Assembly: GCF_900313025.1 (NCBI RefSeq)
Contig: NZ_OMPQ01000011.1
Coordinates: 248,001-312,000, forward strand
Length of the DNA: 64,000 nt
Source of the DNA: Pseudophaeobacter sp. EL27
Lineage (GTDB): Bacteria > Pseudomonadota > Alphaproteobacteria > Rhodobacterales > Rhodobacteraceae
Direction: 5' to 3'
The position numbers and the translations under genes are program-made. Shown here one piece after another: positions 44,300 through 54,127 of this stretch. Position 1 is the stretch's first letter; the number at the start of each line of letters is the position of its first letter. The notes under the pieces were generated by a model, which saw only the letters and a program-made list of their open reading frames with translations, was not told the origin of the DNA and did no database searches.

Positions 44300-46801
44300 A
44301 TGAGCGATAGTGACGGCAAAAAGACCTTGGGTCTGCGTGGCGGCGGTTCCCGGCCTGGGAACGTAAAACAGAGCTTTAGCCACGGGCGGACCAAGAATGT
44401 CGTGGTGGAAACCAAGCGCAAACGCGTTGTGGTGCCTAAACCGGGTGGCAACAAGGGCGGCAATGCTGCCCCTGCGACCGATGGATCGCGTCGGCCTGCC
44501 GGGATTACCGATGTGGAAATGGCCCGCCGCCTGAAGGCGCTGCAGGCTGCCAAGGCCCGTGAGGCCGAAGATACGGCAAAACGCGCCGCTGAAGAGAAGG
44601 CCCGCGAAGAAGAGCGTGCCCGTCGTCGTGCCGAGGCAGAGACCAAGGAACGCGAGCAGCGCGAAGCGGAAGAAAAAGCCCGTCAAAAGGCTGAAGAGGA
44701 AGAGCGCAAAAAGCGTGAAGCCGCAGAGGCTGCAAAGCGCGCTGCTGAGCCCGCTGCCAAAGCCGCTGCTCCTGCGGGAGGTGCTGCTGCAACCACGCGC
44801 GGCCCGGCCTCCAAACCGGCTCCGGCGCAGACACCCCGTAAATCCGACCGCGAACGCGAAGAGCGTGGCCGCAGTGCCAAGGCCCGTACCGGTGATGACA
44901 ACCGTCGTTCCGGCAAGCTGACATTGGGTCAGGCCACAGGGGGTGCGGGCAACCGTCACCGGTCCATGGCCTCGATGAAGCGTAAGCAAGAGCGCGCACG
45001 TCAAAAGGCGATGGGTGGCACGGTTGAGCGCGAAAAGGTTCTGCGCGAAGTGCAGCTGCCAGAAGCGATCCTTGTGTCCGAGCTGGCAAACCGGATGTCC
45101 GAACGTGTTGGTGCGGTTGTGAAGTCGCTGATGCAAATGGGCATGATGGTGACACAGAACCAGACCATCGACGCCGATACTGCGGAACTGATCATCGAAG
45201 AGTTCGGCCACAAGGTTGTTCGGGTTTCCGACTCCGACGTCGAAGACGTGATCAACGAAGTGGAAGACAAAGACGAAGACCTGCAGGGTCGCCCACCCGT
45301 GATCACCATCATGGGTCACGTTGACCACGGTAAAACTTCGATCCTGGATGCGATCCGCAACGCCCGCGTTGTGGCCGGTGAGGCTGGCGGTATTACCCAG
45401 CACATCGGCGCCTATCAAGTCACCACCGAGAGCGGCACCGTGCTGAGCTTCCTCGACACGCCTGGCCACGCGGCCTTTACCTCGATGCGTTCGCGCGGTG
45501 CGCAGGTAACGGATATCGTTGTTCTGGTTGTGGCGGCGGATGACGCGGTGATGCCACAGACCATCGAAGCGATTGCGCATGCCAAGGCAGCCGAAGTTCC
45601 GATGATTGTTGCGATCAACAAATGTGACAAACCGGCGGCTGACCCGATGAAGGTCCGCACGGATCTGTTGCAGCACGAAGTTATCGTCGAAGCCATGTCT
45701 GGTGAGGTTCAGGACGTCGAAGTCTCTGCCCACACCGGTCAGGGCCTGGATCAACTGCTCGAAGCCATCGCGCTGCAGTCCGAAATTTTGGAACTGAAAG
45801 CCAACCCCGATCGCGCCGCCCAGGGTGCCGTGATCGAGGCGCAGCTGGACGTGGGCCGTGGCCCCGTTGCCACTGTTCTGGTTCAGAACGGGACACTGCG
45901 TCAGGGCGATATCTTTGTTGTGGGTGAGCAGTACGGTAAGGTCCGTGCGCTGATCAACGACAAGGGCGAGCGCGTCAAGGAAGCCGGTCCTTCGGTTCCT
46001 GTCGAGGTTCTGGGTCTGAACGGTACACCCGAAGCGGGCGATGTACTGAACGTGACTGAAACCGAAGCTCAGGCGCGTGAAATCGCAGAGTATCGTGCTC
46101 AGGCTGCCAAGGACAAACGTGCTGCCGCTGGTGCCGCAACAACCCTGGAACAGCTGATGCAGAAGGCCAAAGACGACGAAACCGTCTCTGAGCTGCCCAT
46201 TCTGGTCAAAGCCGACGTGCAGGGTTCTGCCGAAGCCATCGTTCAGGCGATGGAGAAAATCGGTAACGACGAAGTCCGTGTGCGGGTGCTGCACTCGGGT
46301 GTTGGTGCCATCACCGAGACCGATATCGCCCTGGCTGAAGCCTCCGGTGCACCGGTTATGGGCTTTAACGTGCGTGCCAATACATCGGCCCGTAACACTG
46401 CCAACCAAAAAAGCGTCGAGATCCGCTATTATTCGGTGATCTACGATCTGGTCGACGACGTGAAGAAGGCCGCTTCCGGTCTGCTCAGCGCCGAGATCAA
46501 AGAGACCTTTATTGGTTACGCGCAGATCAAGGATGTCTTCAAGGTCTCCAACGTTGGCAAGGTTGCCGGCTGTCTGGTTACCGAAGGTGTTGCCCGTCGT
46601 TCGGCTGGTGTGCGCCTGCTGCGTGACAACGTGGTGATCCACGAAGGCACCCTGAAGACCCTGAAGCGTTTCAAGGACGAGGTTGCCGAAGTGCAGTCCG
46701 GTCAGGAATGTGGCATGGCCTTTGAGAACTACGAAGATATCCGCGCGGATGACGTCATCGAGATCTTCGAGCGTCAGGAAGTTGAGCGGAACCTCGACTA
46801 A
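44300..46801 (+). CDS. infB: Translation initiation factor IF-2
   Basis: This 833-residue GTPase brings initiator tRNA to the 30S subunit. The N-terminal 240 residues are low-complexity, Ala/Arg/Glu-rich and partly coiled. The G domain has [17 protein letters not shown] and NKCDKP. Domains II-IV follow with [10 protein letters not shown] and the C-terminal [17 protein letters not shown]. This is the normal family layout. It is the last gene of the operon; a strong terminator starts 22 bases after the stop. Confidence 0.98.
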   Translation: MSDSDGKKTLGLRGGGSRPGNVKQSFSHGRTKNVVVETKRKRVVVPKPGGNKGGNAAPATDGSRRPAGITDVEMARRLKALQAAKAREAEDTAKRAAEEKAREEERARRRAEAETKEREQREAEEKARQKAEEEERKKREAAEAAKRAAEPAAKAAAPAGGAAATTRGPASKPAPAQTPRKSDREREERGRSAKARTGDDNRRSGKLTLGQATGGAGNRHRSMASMKRKQERARQKAMGGTVEREKVLREVQLPEAILVSELANRMSERVGAVVKSLMQMGMMVTQNQTIDADTAELIIEEFGHKVVRVSDSDVEDVINEVEDKDEDLQGRPPVITIMGHVDHGKTSILDAIRNARVVAGEAGGITQHIGAYQVTTESGTVLSFLDTPGHAAFTSMRSRGAQVTDIVVLVVAADDAVMPQTIEAIAHAKAAEVPMIVAINKCDKPAADPMKVRTDLLQHEVIVEAMSGEVQDVEVSAHTGQGLDQLLEAIALQSEILELKANPDRAAQGAVIEAQLDVGRGPVATVLVQNGTLRQGDIFVVGEQYGKVRALINDKGERVKEAGPSVPVEVLGLNGTPEAGDVLNVTETEAQAREIAEYRAQAAKDKRAAAGAATTLEQLMQKAKDDETVSELPILVKADVQGSAEAIVQAMEKIGNDEVRVRVLHSGVGAITETDIALAEASGAPVMGFNVRANTSARNTANQKSVEIRYYSVIYDLVDDVKKAASGLLSAEIKETFIGYAQIKDVFKVSNVGKVAGCLVTEGVARRSAGVRLLRDNVVIHEGTLKTLKRFKDEVAEVQSGQECGMAFENYEDIRADDVIEIFERQEVERNLD

Positions 46802-46822
46802 TCTGTCTGAGAACCCAATGTT

Positions 46823-46856
46823 AAAAGCCCCGGCCTTTGTGCCGGGGCTTTTTTTT
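46823..46856 (+). terminator. infB: Terminator after infB
   Basis: AAAAGCCCCGGC and GCCGGGGCTTTT form a 12-base stem with a 6-base loop, ending in eight T. A very strong rho-independent terminator. Confidence 0.95.
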
Positions 46857-47100
46857 GTGCATTCCCAAAGGACGTGCTGGAGGGAATTCGTGTAGCGGTC
46901 AAACGACCAGGGCAAAACAACTTTGGTCAGGTGCCGAAAGCCAGGGATGGTCGTGTCCTTGCCGTGATTGACCTTGCTACCCTTTGATCGTCACCCAACC
47001 GAAGCCACAAAGATAGCCGCACCTTTGGGTGATGACGCAGCCATCGGTATTGTCTGTTCACGATAGTATAGGTTTGGATAACCGGAGGGCGAAAGAAAGT

Positions 47101-47121
47101 GGGGCAGCCAATGGCTGCCCC
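47101..47121 (-). terminator. Orphan minus-strand terminator
   Basis: GGGGCAGCC-AAT-GGCTGCCCC is a perfect 9-base stem. On the minus strand it is followed by ACTTTC. No minus-strand gene ends here, so it may close an unannotated transcript. Confidence 0.55.
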
Positions 47122-47471
47122 GGTTCTGTGAGTGAGTGGTGGTCTTTAGAATGCAGCGCTAGCGTTGATCCTTGTGGATCTTTTGGCTGCACTGCACGAT
47201 AGATACTGCCTGTATGAACCTGCCGAGGATCTCTTTTTGGCGTCCTGGGGAGAACATAGAGCCGTTTTGAGATCCTCTGGTTGTCTGTGTAGAAGCCGTT
47301 GTGGTGGTCTTGTTAATGTTCTGCCCAATTTCTGACAAAATGGTTAACAAAAGGTTTCCAGTGATTCGCGGTAAGAATCATTTTCGGAAAATTTCCCGCT
47401 TTTCACGACGTTTTTGCGATCCTTTTGCCAGTTGCAGCTCAGAGACCAGGGTGCACCCATACCCGGTCAAG

Positions 47472-47504
47472 AAAAAAGGGCCTCACACAGCGATGCGGAG
47501 GCCC
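47472..47504 (-). terminator. mutT: Terminator after mutT
   Basis: GGGCCTC and GAGGCCC form a stem around 13 bases. On the minus strand the arm runs into six T. It lies 35 bases past the mutT stop. Confidence 0.85.
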
Positions 47505-47538
47505 TGCATTTGTTGGTTCTGGACCAGGAGTAGCTGCC

Positions 47539-47937
47539 CTAAAGCCAGTCGCGCAGAATAGGGATCAGCGGGATATCGGCAGCAGGCATGGGATAGCTGC
47601 GCAGGTCTTGCGGGCGCACCCATTTCAAGGTCTGACCCTCACGGGCCTGCGGAATGCCCTCCCATTTGCGGCAGGCAAACAGCGGCATCAGCAGGTGAAA
47701 GTCATCATAGCTGTGGCTGGCAAAGGTCAGCGGCGCCAGACAGGAAGACCAGGTGTCAATGCCCAGCTCCTCTTGCAGCTCCCGGATCAGGGCTGCTTCT
47801 GGCGTCTCGCCAGCCTCGACTTTACCGCCGGGAAACTCCCATAGCCCAGCCATGGATTTGCCCTCGGGGCGTTGTGCCAGCAGCACGCGCCCCTCGACAT
47901 CAATCAGCGCAACGGCTGACACCAGGACGGTTTTCAT
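47539..47937 (-). CDS. mutT: 8-oxo-dGTP diphosphatase MutT
   Basis: This 132-residue Nudix enzyme removes oxidised GTP from the nucleotide pool. The Nudix box is complete: GGKVEAGETPEAALIRELQE followed by ELGI. AQRPEGKSMAGLWEFPGG before it is typical of MutT. The C-terminus has the VRPQDLRSYPMPAAD segment of the family. The start overlaps the argJ stop by four bases, so the two genes are coupled. A terminator follows. In this group mutT is often placed beside argJ. Confidence 0.93.
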   Translation of the reverse strand: MKTVLVSAVALIDVEGRVLLAQRPEGKSMAGLWEFPGGKVEAGETPEAALIRELQEELGIDTWSSCLAPLTFASHSYDDFHLLMPLFACRKWEGIPQAREGQTLKWVRPQDLRSYPMPAADIPLIPILRDWL

Positions 47938-49160
47938 GATCGGTAATCCGCATTGATGGCGATGTATTGATGGGTCAGATCACAGGTCCAGACCGTGCAG
48001 GCGCCGCTCCCCAGGCCCAGATCCACCTTGATGATGATCTCATCCCGGGTCATCTGCACCGCGCCGTCTTCCTCGCGGTAATTGGGTGAGACCCAGCCTT
48101 TTTCCGCAACCAGCACATCGCCAAATGAGATCGACAGCAGATCGCGGTCAGCCGAGGCGCCGGATTTGCCGATGGCCATCACCACCCGGCCCCAGTTGGG
48201 ATCTTCGCCCGCAATCGCGGTTTTTACGAGTGGGGAGTTGGCGATAGAGAGCCCATGGGTCTTTGCCTCGGCATCTGACACCGCGCCTGTCACTTGGATC
48301 TCGACAAACTTGGTGGCACCTTCACCGTCACGCACCACCTGATGCGCCAGATCCAGCATCACCGCTTCCAGCGCCTGGCTGAACTCGGCGCTGTCTGAGA
48401 CATCAACACCGGAAGCCCCTGTAGCACAGAGCATCAGGCTGTCCGAGGTGGAGGTATCACTGTCGACGGTGATGCAGTTGAAGCTGCGATCGCACAGACG
48501 GCTCAGCTCTGCCTGCAGGGCCTCCTGCGGCAGCTGCGCATCGGTAAAGATATAGACCAGCATGGTGGCCATATCCGGCGCAATCATGCCCGAACCCTTG
48601 GCGATCCCTGCAATCGACACGGTTTCCCCGCCAATTGTCACCTCGGCTGAGGCCCCCTTGGCAAAGGTATCTGTGGTCATGATCGCCTCGGCGGCGGCTT
48701 CCAGCGCGGTCTCGTCCAGGCCTGCGTTCAGATCACTGATCTGTGCGATGATGCGCTCATGCGGCAGGGGTTCGCCAATAACACCGGTCGAGGCGGTGAA
48801 CACCCGGGCCTCGGGCAGCTTGGTGATCTGGGCAACGGATGTGCAGATTTCCGCAACAGAGGTCTGACCGTAGTGACCGGTAAAGGCGTTGGAATTGCCG
48901 GAGTTCACCAGAATGGCGGCGCCAGCAGAACTGTCACCACCCAGTTTTTCCTGACAGTCACGCACCGGGGCCGAGCGGGTCTTGGAGCGTGTGAAGGTTC
49001 CGGCAACCGTGGTGCCGGGATCCATCACCGCCAGCATCACATCATTGCGATCCTGATACTTCACTCCCGCGGCACCAGCACAGAGCCGCAGCCCCTTGAT
49101 CACTGGCAGCTGAGGAAAGGCGGAGGGCGCCAAAGGCGAGCGGGGAAGGCTATCGCCCAT
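47934..49160 (-). CDS. argJ: Bifunctional ornithine acetyltransferase / N-acetylglutamate synthase
   Basis: This 408-residue protein recycles and makes acetyl groups in arginine synthesis. It is a self-cleaving heterodimer: the cleavage site is in AKGSGMIAPDMATMLV, between Ala and Thr. GVIGEPLPHERI and SGNSNAFTG are also conserved. Length is normal. It starts two bases after the parvulin gene stop and overlaps mutT, so parvulin-argJ-mutT is one operon. argG for the same pathway is elsewhere in the window. Confidence 0.97.
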   Translation of the reverse strand: MGDSLPRSPLAPSAFPQLPVIKGLRLCAGAAGVKYQDRNDVMLAVMDPGTTVAGTFTRSKTRSAPVRDCQEKLGGDSSAGAAILVNSGNSNAFTGHYGQTSVAEICTSVAQITKLPEARVFTASTGVIGEPLPHERIIAQISDLNAGLDETALEAAAEAIMTTDTFAKGASAEVTIGGETVSIAGIAKGSGMIAPDMATMLVYIFTDAQLPQEALQAELSRLCDRSFNCITVDSDTSTSDSLMLCATGASGVDVSDSAEFSQALEAVMLDLAHQVVRDGEGATKFVEIQVTGAVSDAEAKTHGLSIANSPLVKTAIAGEDPNWGRVVMAIGKSGASADRDLLSISFGDVLVAEKGWVSPNYREEDGAVQMTRDEIIIKVDLGLGSGACTVWTCDLTHQYIAINADYRS

Positions 49161-49162
49161 GT

Positions 49163-50014
49163 TTAGTTCCTCACCAGGCTGAGATCCCGCAGAATCGCGG
49201 GGTCGAGGTCTTCGATTTCAGCGCGGTCGATGACGGCCGCAGCGGTGAGATCGCTGACGCGGGCCTCAACAGCGGCATTCTGTAATTCCTGACTCAGGGT
49301 CTCGCGGACCTCTTCAAAGGCGGGAGCGGCGGTTTTGCGGCGTTCTTTGAGCAGGATCAGGTGCCAGCCAAATTGGGTTTCAACCGGTTCGGAAATCTCG
49401 CCAGCCCGCAGGTCGAGCACGGCCTCTTCGAATTCTGGAACCATGCGACCCTTGGTGAACCAGCCCAGATCGCCGCCATTGGGGCCAGATGGTCCGGTGG
49501 AGCGCTCTTTGGCCATGATTGAGAAATCGGCACCGGTATCCAGCTCGGATTTGATCTCTAGCGCATCTTCCTGGGTTTCGACCAGAATATGCGCGGCGTT
49601 GAACTCGTCACCGCCATCACCATCCGAATATTTGTCCTCATAGGCCTGGCGCAGGGCCTCTTCGTTGCTGGCGCTCTGCATCACGGTCTCGATGACATTG
49701 GCGGCTAGCAGGGCGCGTTTTTCGTTTTCGACGGCCAGTTTCACGTAGTGAGGCACACCGCCGTGCAGCTCTTGCTTCAGGGCGGTCTGCTGCACCAGCT
49801 GGTCGAGGATGGCATTATAGAGCACATCATCGGGCAGTTGCTTATATTGTTCGGGCAGGCTGTCGCGGGCCATGATCATGTGACCCAGCGTGATCTCTTC
49901 GCCGTTGACGGTTGCAATCACGGTATTGGCATGGGGCGCGGCCAATGCAGGCAGGGGCAGGGCCATAAAGAGGGCCATTGCGGTACCTTGCAAAAAAGTG
50001 AGACCTTTACGCAT
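49163..50014 (-). CDS. Exported parvulin-type peptidyl-prolyl isomerase
   Basis: This 283-residue protein has a signal peptide (hydrophobic LQGTAMALFMALPLPALA). An SurA/PpiD-like N-terminal helical domain follows, then one parvulin domain (about residues 130-235; AAHILVETQEDA, GPSGPNGGDLGWF). A C-terminal helix completes it. It should fold or guard periplasmic proteins. The ATG at 50014 has AGGAAG seven bases upstream, whereas a longer start would precede the signal peptide by 35 residues. It is divergent from secA, which fits a shared export theme. Confidence 0.93.
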   Translation of the reverse strand: MRKGLTFLQGTAMALFMALPLPALAAPHANTVIATVNGEEITLGHMIMARDSLPEQYKQLPDDVLYNAILDQLVQQTALKQELHGGVPHYVKLAVENEKRALLAANVIETVMQSASNEEALRQAYEDKYSDGDGGDEFNAAHILVETQEDALEIKSELDTGADFSIMAKERSTGPSGPNGGDLGWFTKGRMVPEFEEAVLDLRAGEISEPVETQFGWHLILLKERRKTAAPAFEEVRETLSQELQNAAVEARVSDLTAAAVIDRAEIEDLDPAILRDLSLVRN

Positions 50015-50053
50015 TGAATTCTTCCTATTCCCGGGCCGCAAAGGGGCGCGGCG

Positions 50054-50082
50054 TTGACACTTATTTTCCTGCCCCTTACATC
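50054..50082 (+). promoter_or_regulatory. secA: Predicted sigma-70 type promoter of secA
   Basis: A perfect TTGACA at 50054-50059 is followed after 17 bases by TACATC as a weak -10. Transcription would begin near 50090, giving a leader of about 100 bases before the secA ATG. Confidence 0.45.
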
Positions 50083-50192
50083 CCAAAGAGGCCCGAGGCA
50101 GGACCGTCGTTTCCTCCATTGTTTATGGGTTGCGACCACGACGGGCAAGCCTGCCTGATACAAGGGCCACTAAGAGGATCGTTGGAGAACAC

Positions 50193-52898
50193 ATGCTGGG
50201 TATCGGAACACTCGCCAAAAAGGTTTTCGGGACACCGAATGACCGTAAAATCAAGGCGACACGGCCACTGGTTGCACAGATCAATGGGCTGGAAGAGACG
50301 TTCGAGAAACTCAGCGACGAGGGTCTCAAGGAAAAAACTGCGGAACTGCGCCAGCGGGCGCTGGATGGTGAATCGCTGGACACGCTGCTGCCAGAGGCCT
50401 TTGCCAATGTGCGCGAAGGCGCGCGCCGGGCGTTGGGGCTGCGGGCCTTTGACACCCAGCTGATGGGCGGGATTTTCCTGCATCAGGGTAACATTTCCGA
50501 GATGAAGACCGGCGAGGGTAAAACCCTTGTGGCGACCTTCCCGGCCTATCTGAATGCGCTGACGGGGCGTGGCGTGCATGTGGTCACGGTGAACGAATAC
50601 CTGGCCAAGCGTGACTCTGAGTGGATGAGCAAGGTCTTTGGCGCCCTGGGCATGACCACCGGGGTGATCTGGTCCGGCCAGCCCGACGACGAAAAGATGG
50701 CCGCCTATACCAGTGATGTCACCTATGCGACCAATAACGAGCTGGGTTTTGATTATCTGCGCGATAACATGAAGCCCAGCCTCGATCAGGTGTTCCAGAA
50801 GCAGCACAACTTTGCCATCGTCGATGAGGTTGACTCGATCCTTATTGATGAGGCGCGGACCCCGCTGATCATCTCCGGCCCCGCCGAGGACCGTTCGGAG
50901 CTTTATATCTCTGTCGACAAGGTGATTCCGCTGTTGTCGGATGAGCATTATGAGGTCGATGAGAAAACCCGCGGTGTGACCTTCACCGAAGAGGGCAACG
51001 ACTATCTGGAACAGGTCCTGCGCGAGCAGGGGCTGCTGGAAGCTGAGGCCTCGTTGTACGACCCCGAAAGCACCACTGTGGTGCATCACGTGAACTCGGC
51101 TCTGCGGGCGCATAAACTCTTCCTGCGCGACAAGGACTATATCGTCCGCGATGGCGAGGTGGTGCTGATTGACGAATTCACCGGCCGCATGATGGCAGGT
51201 CGCCGCCTGTCCGAAGGGCTGCATCAGGCAATCGAGGCCAAGGAAGAGGTGAATATCCAGCCGGAAAACACCACGCTGGCCTCCGTGACCTTCCAGAACT
51301 ATTTCCGTCTTTATGACAAGCTGTCCGGCATGACCGGCACCGCGCTGACCGAGGCAGAGGAATTTGCCGAAATCTACGGCCTGGGTGTTGTGGAAGTTCC
51401 AACCAACCGGCCCATCGCACGGGAGGATCAGGATGACCGTGTTTACCGTACGGCTGCTGAAAAATTCCAGGCCATGGTCGATGAAGCTAAAATCGCCCAC
51501 GCTAAGGGGCAGCCTGTTCTTTTGGGCACCACCTCGATTGAGAAATCCGAACTGCTGAGCCAGATGCTGGAGCACGAAGGCGTCAAACATAATGTGCTGA
51601 ACGCGCGTCACCACGAGCAAGAAGCCCAGATCGTTGCAGATGCAGGCCGGCTTGGCGCAGTGACTATCGCCACCAACATGGCCGGTCGCGGTACGGATAT
51701 TCAGCTGGGCGGCAATATCGACATGATCGTGATGGCGGCACTTGAGGCCAACCCGGATGCAGACCCGGTCGCCTTGCGCGCCGAAGAAGAAGCCAAACAC
51801 GCCGAAGAAAAGAAAAAGGTTCTTGAAGCTGGTGGTCTCTGTGTGATGGCCTCTGAACGCCATGAAAGCCGCCGCATTGATAACCAGCTGCGCGGTCGTT
51901 CCGGCCGTCAGGGCGATCCGGGTCGGACTTGTTTCTACCTCAGCCTCGAAGACGATCTGATGCGGATCTTTGGCTCTGAGCGTCTGGATAAGGTGCTGTC
52001 GAGCCTTGGCATGAAGGAAGGCGAAGCGATTATTCACCCCTGGGTGAACAAATCACTGGAACGCGCCCAGGCCAAGGTCGAAGGCCGCAACTTTGACATG
52101 CGTAAGAACGTGCTCAAATTTGATGATGTGATGAATGATCAGCGTAAGGTGATCTTTGGTCAGCGCCGTGAAATCATGGCCGCTGAGGATCTGTCTGAAA
52201 TCGTTGGTGATATGCGTCATGAGGTGATCGACGAGCTGATCGACACCTATATGCCGCCCAAGACCTATGCCGAGCAGTGGGACGTCGAAGGCCTGCATGC
52301 GGCGGTTCTGGAAAAGCTGAGCATGGATGCGCCGGTCGCCGATTGGGCTGGCGAAGAGGGTGTCGACGACGAGCAGATGTCGGAACGCCTGGCCGAAGCC
52401 GCCAACCAGATGATGGACGAAAAGACCGCGGCCTTTGGTCCCGAAAGCATGCGCAACATCGAAAAGCAGGTGCTGTTGCAGACCATCGACGCCAAATGGC
52501 GCGAGCATCTGCTGACGCTTGAACATCTGCGCTCGGTTGTGAGTTTCCGGGGCTACGCGCAGCGTGATCCGCTCAATGAGTACAAGAACGAGAGCTTCCA
52601 GCTGTTTGAAACCATGCTTGATTCGCTGCGTGAGGATGTGACCCAGCAACTGAGCCGGGTGCGTCCTATGACGGATGAAGAGCAGCAGCAGATGTTGGCC
52701 GAAATGGCCGCACGCCAGGCCGCTATGCAACAGATGGCATTGGGTGGGGCACCAGCAGAGGCGGAGGCCAACCCAGAGGATGCGGCGCCCGGATTTGTTG
52801 AAGATGATCCTTCGACCTGGGGCAACCCGTCCCGCAATGACAAATGCCCCTGTGGCTCTGGCAAAAAGTTCAAACATTGCCATGGGCGTCTGGCCTGA
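50193..52898 (+). CDS. secA: Protein translocase ATPase SecA
   Basis: SecA drives unfolded preproteins through SecYEG. The 901-residue protein shows Walker [15 protein letters not shown], the DEAD-type [17 protein letters not shown], and later [12 protein letters not shown] and [10 protein letters not shown]. The C-terminal zinc finger is [14 protein letters not shown] (SecB contact). I start at the ATG at 50193, with GGAGAAC upstream, because the upstream 21 codons match nothing in the family. It is divergent from the parvulin gene. A terminator follows at 52938. Confidence 0.98.
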   Translation: MLGIGTLAKKVFGTPNDRKIKATRPLVAQINGLEETFEKLSDEGLKEKTAELRQRALDGESLDTLLPEAFANVREGARRALGLRAFDTQLMGGIFLHQGNISEMKTGEGKTLVATFPAYLNALTGRGVHVVTVNEYLAKRDSEWMSKVFGALGMTTGVIWSGQPDDEKMAAYTSDVTYATNNELGFDYLRDNMKPSLDQVFQKQHNFAIVDEVDSILIDEARTPLIISGPAEDRSELYISVDKVIPLLSDEHYEVDEKTRGVTFTEEGNDYLEQVLREQGLLEAEASLYDPESTTVVHHVNSALRAHKLFLRDKDYIVRDGEVVLIDEFTGRMMAGRRLSEGLHQAIEAKEEVNIQPENTTLASVTFQNYFRLYDKLSGMTGTALTEAEEFAEIYGLGVVEVPTNRPIAREDQDDRVYRTAAEKFQAMVDEAKIAHAKGQPVLLGTTSIEKSELLSQMLEHEGVKHNVLNARHHEQEAQIVADAGRLGAVTIATNMAGRGTDIQLGGNIDMIVMAALEANPDADPVALRAEEEAKHAEEKKKVLEAGGLCVMASERHESRRIDNQLRGRSGRQGDPGRTCFYLSLEDDLMRIFGSERLDKVLSSLGMKEGEAIIHPWVNKSLERAQAKVEGRNFDMRKNVLKFDDVMNDQRKVIFGQRREIMAAEDLSEIVGDMRHEVIDELIDTYMPPKTYAEQWDVEGLHAAVLEKLSMDAPVADWAGEEGVDDEQMSERLAEAANQMMDEKTAAFGPESMRNIEKQVLLQTIDAKWREHLLTLEHLRSVVSFRGYAQRDPLNEYKNESFQLFETMLDSLREDVTQQLSRVRPMTDEEQQQMLAEMAARQAAMQQMALGGAPAEAEANPEDAAPGFVEDDPSTWGNPSRNDKCPCGSGKKFKHCHGRLA

Positions 52899-52937
52899 CC
52901 TCAGCCCAAGACCCCATCATAAACAAACCACAAATAG

Positions 52938-52970
52938 CCCCGGCCTTTGGCCGGGGTTAATTCTTTTTGG
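52938..52970 (+). terminator. secA: Terminator after secA
   Basis: CCCCGGCC-TTT-GGCCGGGG is a perfect 8-base stem followed by TTAATTCTTTTT. Confidence 0.88.
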
Positions 52971-53143
52971 CTACCTATTTGCACGAGTTCGCCAAAACAA
53001 CGGGGCAGGGCGCTGCACCGTATTTGGTCAAATTGCGGATAAATGCCTGAATCATATCAAGGCGCGGCCATAAACCGGCCTCCTTTTGCGAGCCTAATCT
53101 AAGGGCCCGAATTAGGTTTTTGATCGGGTGTTGGAGGTTTGAA

Positions 53144-54103
53144 ATGCTGAATAAACGCATACTTCTGATCAGCGCGGCCACTGCCGCCTGTGCCTTGGGA
53201 ATCGGCTTCTTTATGCAGCCTTCGATCTCTGAGCCTGCAGGAGCGGGTGATGGATTTGGTCAGGCAGGGGGGCAGCTGCCGCAGGACCCAGCACTGACCC
53301 AGCCTATCTCGATCGAAAAGATCACTCTGACATCGGCAAATCCAGGTCTTCCTGACGAGAATGAAACCACATCTGCGGCTCGGCTGGTACCGGTTGCAGC
53401 CTGTGGCGTGACAGCCAGCGCGAGATCTCTTCCTGGCGCCCAAGTGGCGCTGCAGATCACCGCGCCTTGCCGGGGGAGTGAGCGGATTACCCTGCATCAT
53501 CACGGTATGATGGTAACAGAAACTCTGGGCCAGGACGGACAGCTTGATCTGGTGATCCCAGCACTGTCCAGCCCTGCGACCTTTATTGTGGAACCTGCCA
53601 ACCTCACCTTTGCTGCAGAGGCAGAGGCGACCACAGCGGTTGGCGCAGTTGTGCAGGTTGAGGTGCCGGATATGGCGCAGGTGGACCGGGTGGTATTGCA
53701 ATGGAGCGGCAACAGCGGCTTTGAAATACATGCCCGCGAGTTTGGCGCGCAATATGGCGAAAACGGCCATGTCTGGCATGGGGCTGACCCGGCACAGGAG
53801 GCCGCCGGTCAGATGGTCCGGCTGGGGGATGCCAACCAACTGGTTCCACGCCTGGCAGAGATCTATAGCTTTCAAGAAGACCCAGGCGCAGCGACTACCG
53901 AAGCCGGGCTCATCGAAATCAGTGTCGAGGCTGAAATCACCGCGATCAATTGTGGCCGCGAAATTGCCGCCCAGAGCCTGCGTGTGGTCGCAGGACGGGT
54001 GCAAACACGCGATCTGACTCTCAACATGCCAGATTGCGCGGCCACTGGTGACTTTCTGGTGTTGAATAATCTGGTAGAAAACCTGAAAATCGCCGCCAAG
54101 TGA
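53144..54103 (+). CDS. Membrane-anchored periplasmic protein of unknown function
   Basis: This 319-residue protein starts with an uncleaved or cleaved hydrophobic segment (ILLISAATAACALGIGFFM), then a low-complexity linker. Several beta-rich stretches follow with paired cysteines (VAACG, TAPCRG, INCGRE, PDCA). I do not recognise a family. The start has GGAGG upstream and the paralog-free sequence has no catalytic motif. Only 24 bases separate it from the binding-protein/OmpA gene, so they are likely one operon and both face the periplasm. Confidence 0.72.
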   Translation: MLNKRILLISAATAACALGIGFFMQPSISEPAGAGDGFGQAGGQLPQDPALTQPISIEKITLTSANPGLPDENETTSAARLVPVAACGVTASARSLPGAQVALQITAPCRGSERITLHHHGMMVTETLGQDGQLDLVIPALSSPATFIVEPANLTFAAEAEATTAVGAVVQVEVPDMAQVDRVVLQWSGNSGFEIHAREFGAQYGENGHVWHGADPAQEAAGQMVRLGDANQLVPRLAEIYSFQEDPGAATTEAGLIEISVEAEITAINCGREIAAQSLRVVAGRVQTRDLTLNMPDCAATGDFLVLNNLVENLKIAAK

Positions 54104-54127
54104 TCTGCGGCTAATTCAGGAATTCAG

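Larger units (their letters stand above)
46802..47538. other. Gene-free stretch between infB and mutT
   Basis: The 737 bases contain the infB terminator at 46823-46856 and the mutT-side terminator at 47472-47504. A minus-strand hairpin with a T-rich tail lies at 47101-47121. The eight-base inverted repeat TCACCCAA/TTGGGTGA spans 46991-47032. Short frames exist on the minus strand (up to 63 codons), but none has a convincing start site. No tRNA is seen. Confidence 0.55.

Noticed and set aside
44171-46915. Very long open frame (about 914 codons) antisense to infB
   Set aside because: GC-rich coding strands leave long open antisense frames. Its translation is rich in His, Phe and Gly with no domain, and infB on the other strand is certain.
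46874-46987. Small plus-strand frame of 37 codons after infB
   Set aside because: It starts with GTG without a ribosome site and resembles no family; it may be a chance frame.
50076-52037. Open frame of about 653 codons antisense to secA
   Set aside because: Same reason: composition shadow of secA, without domains.
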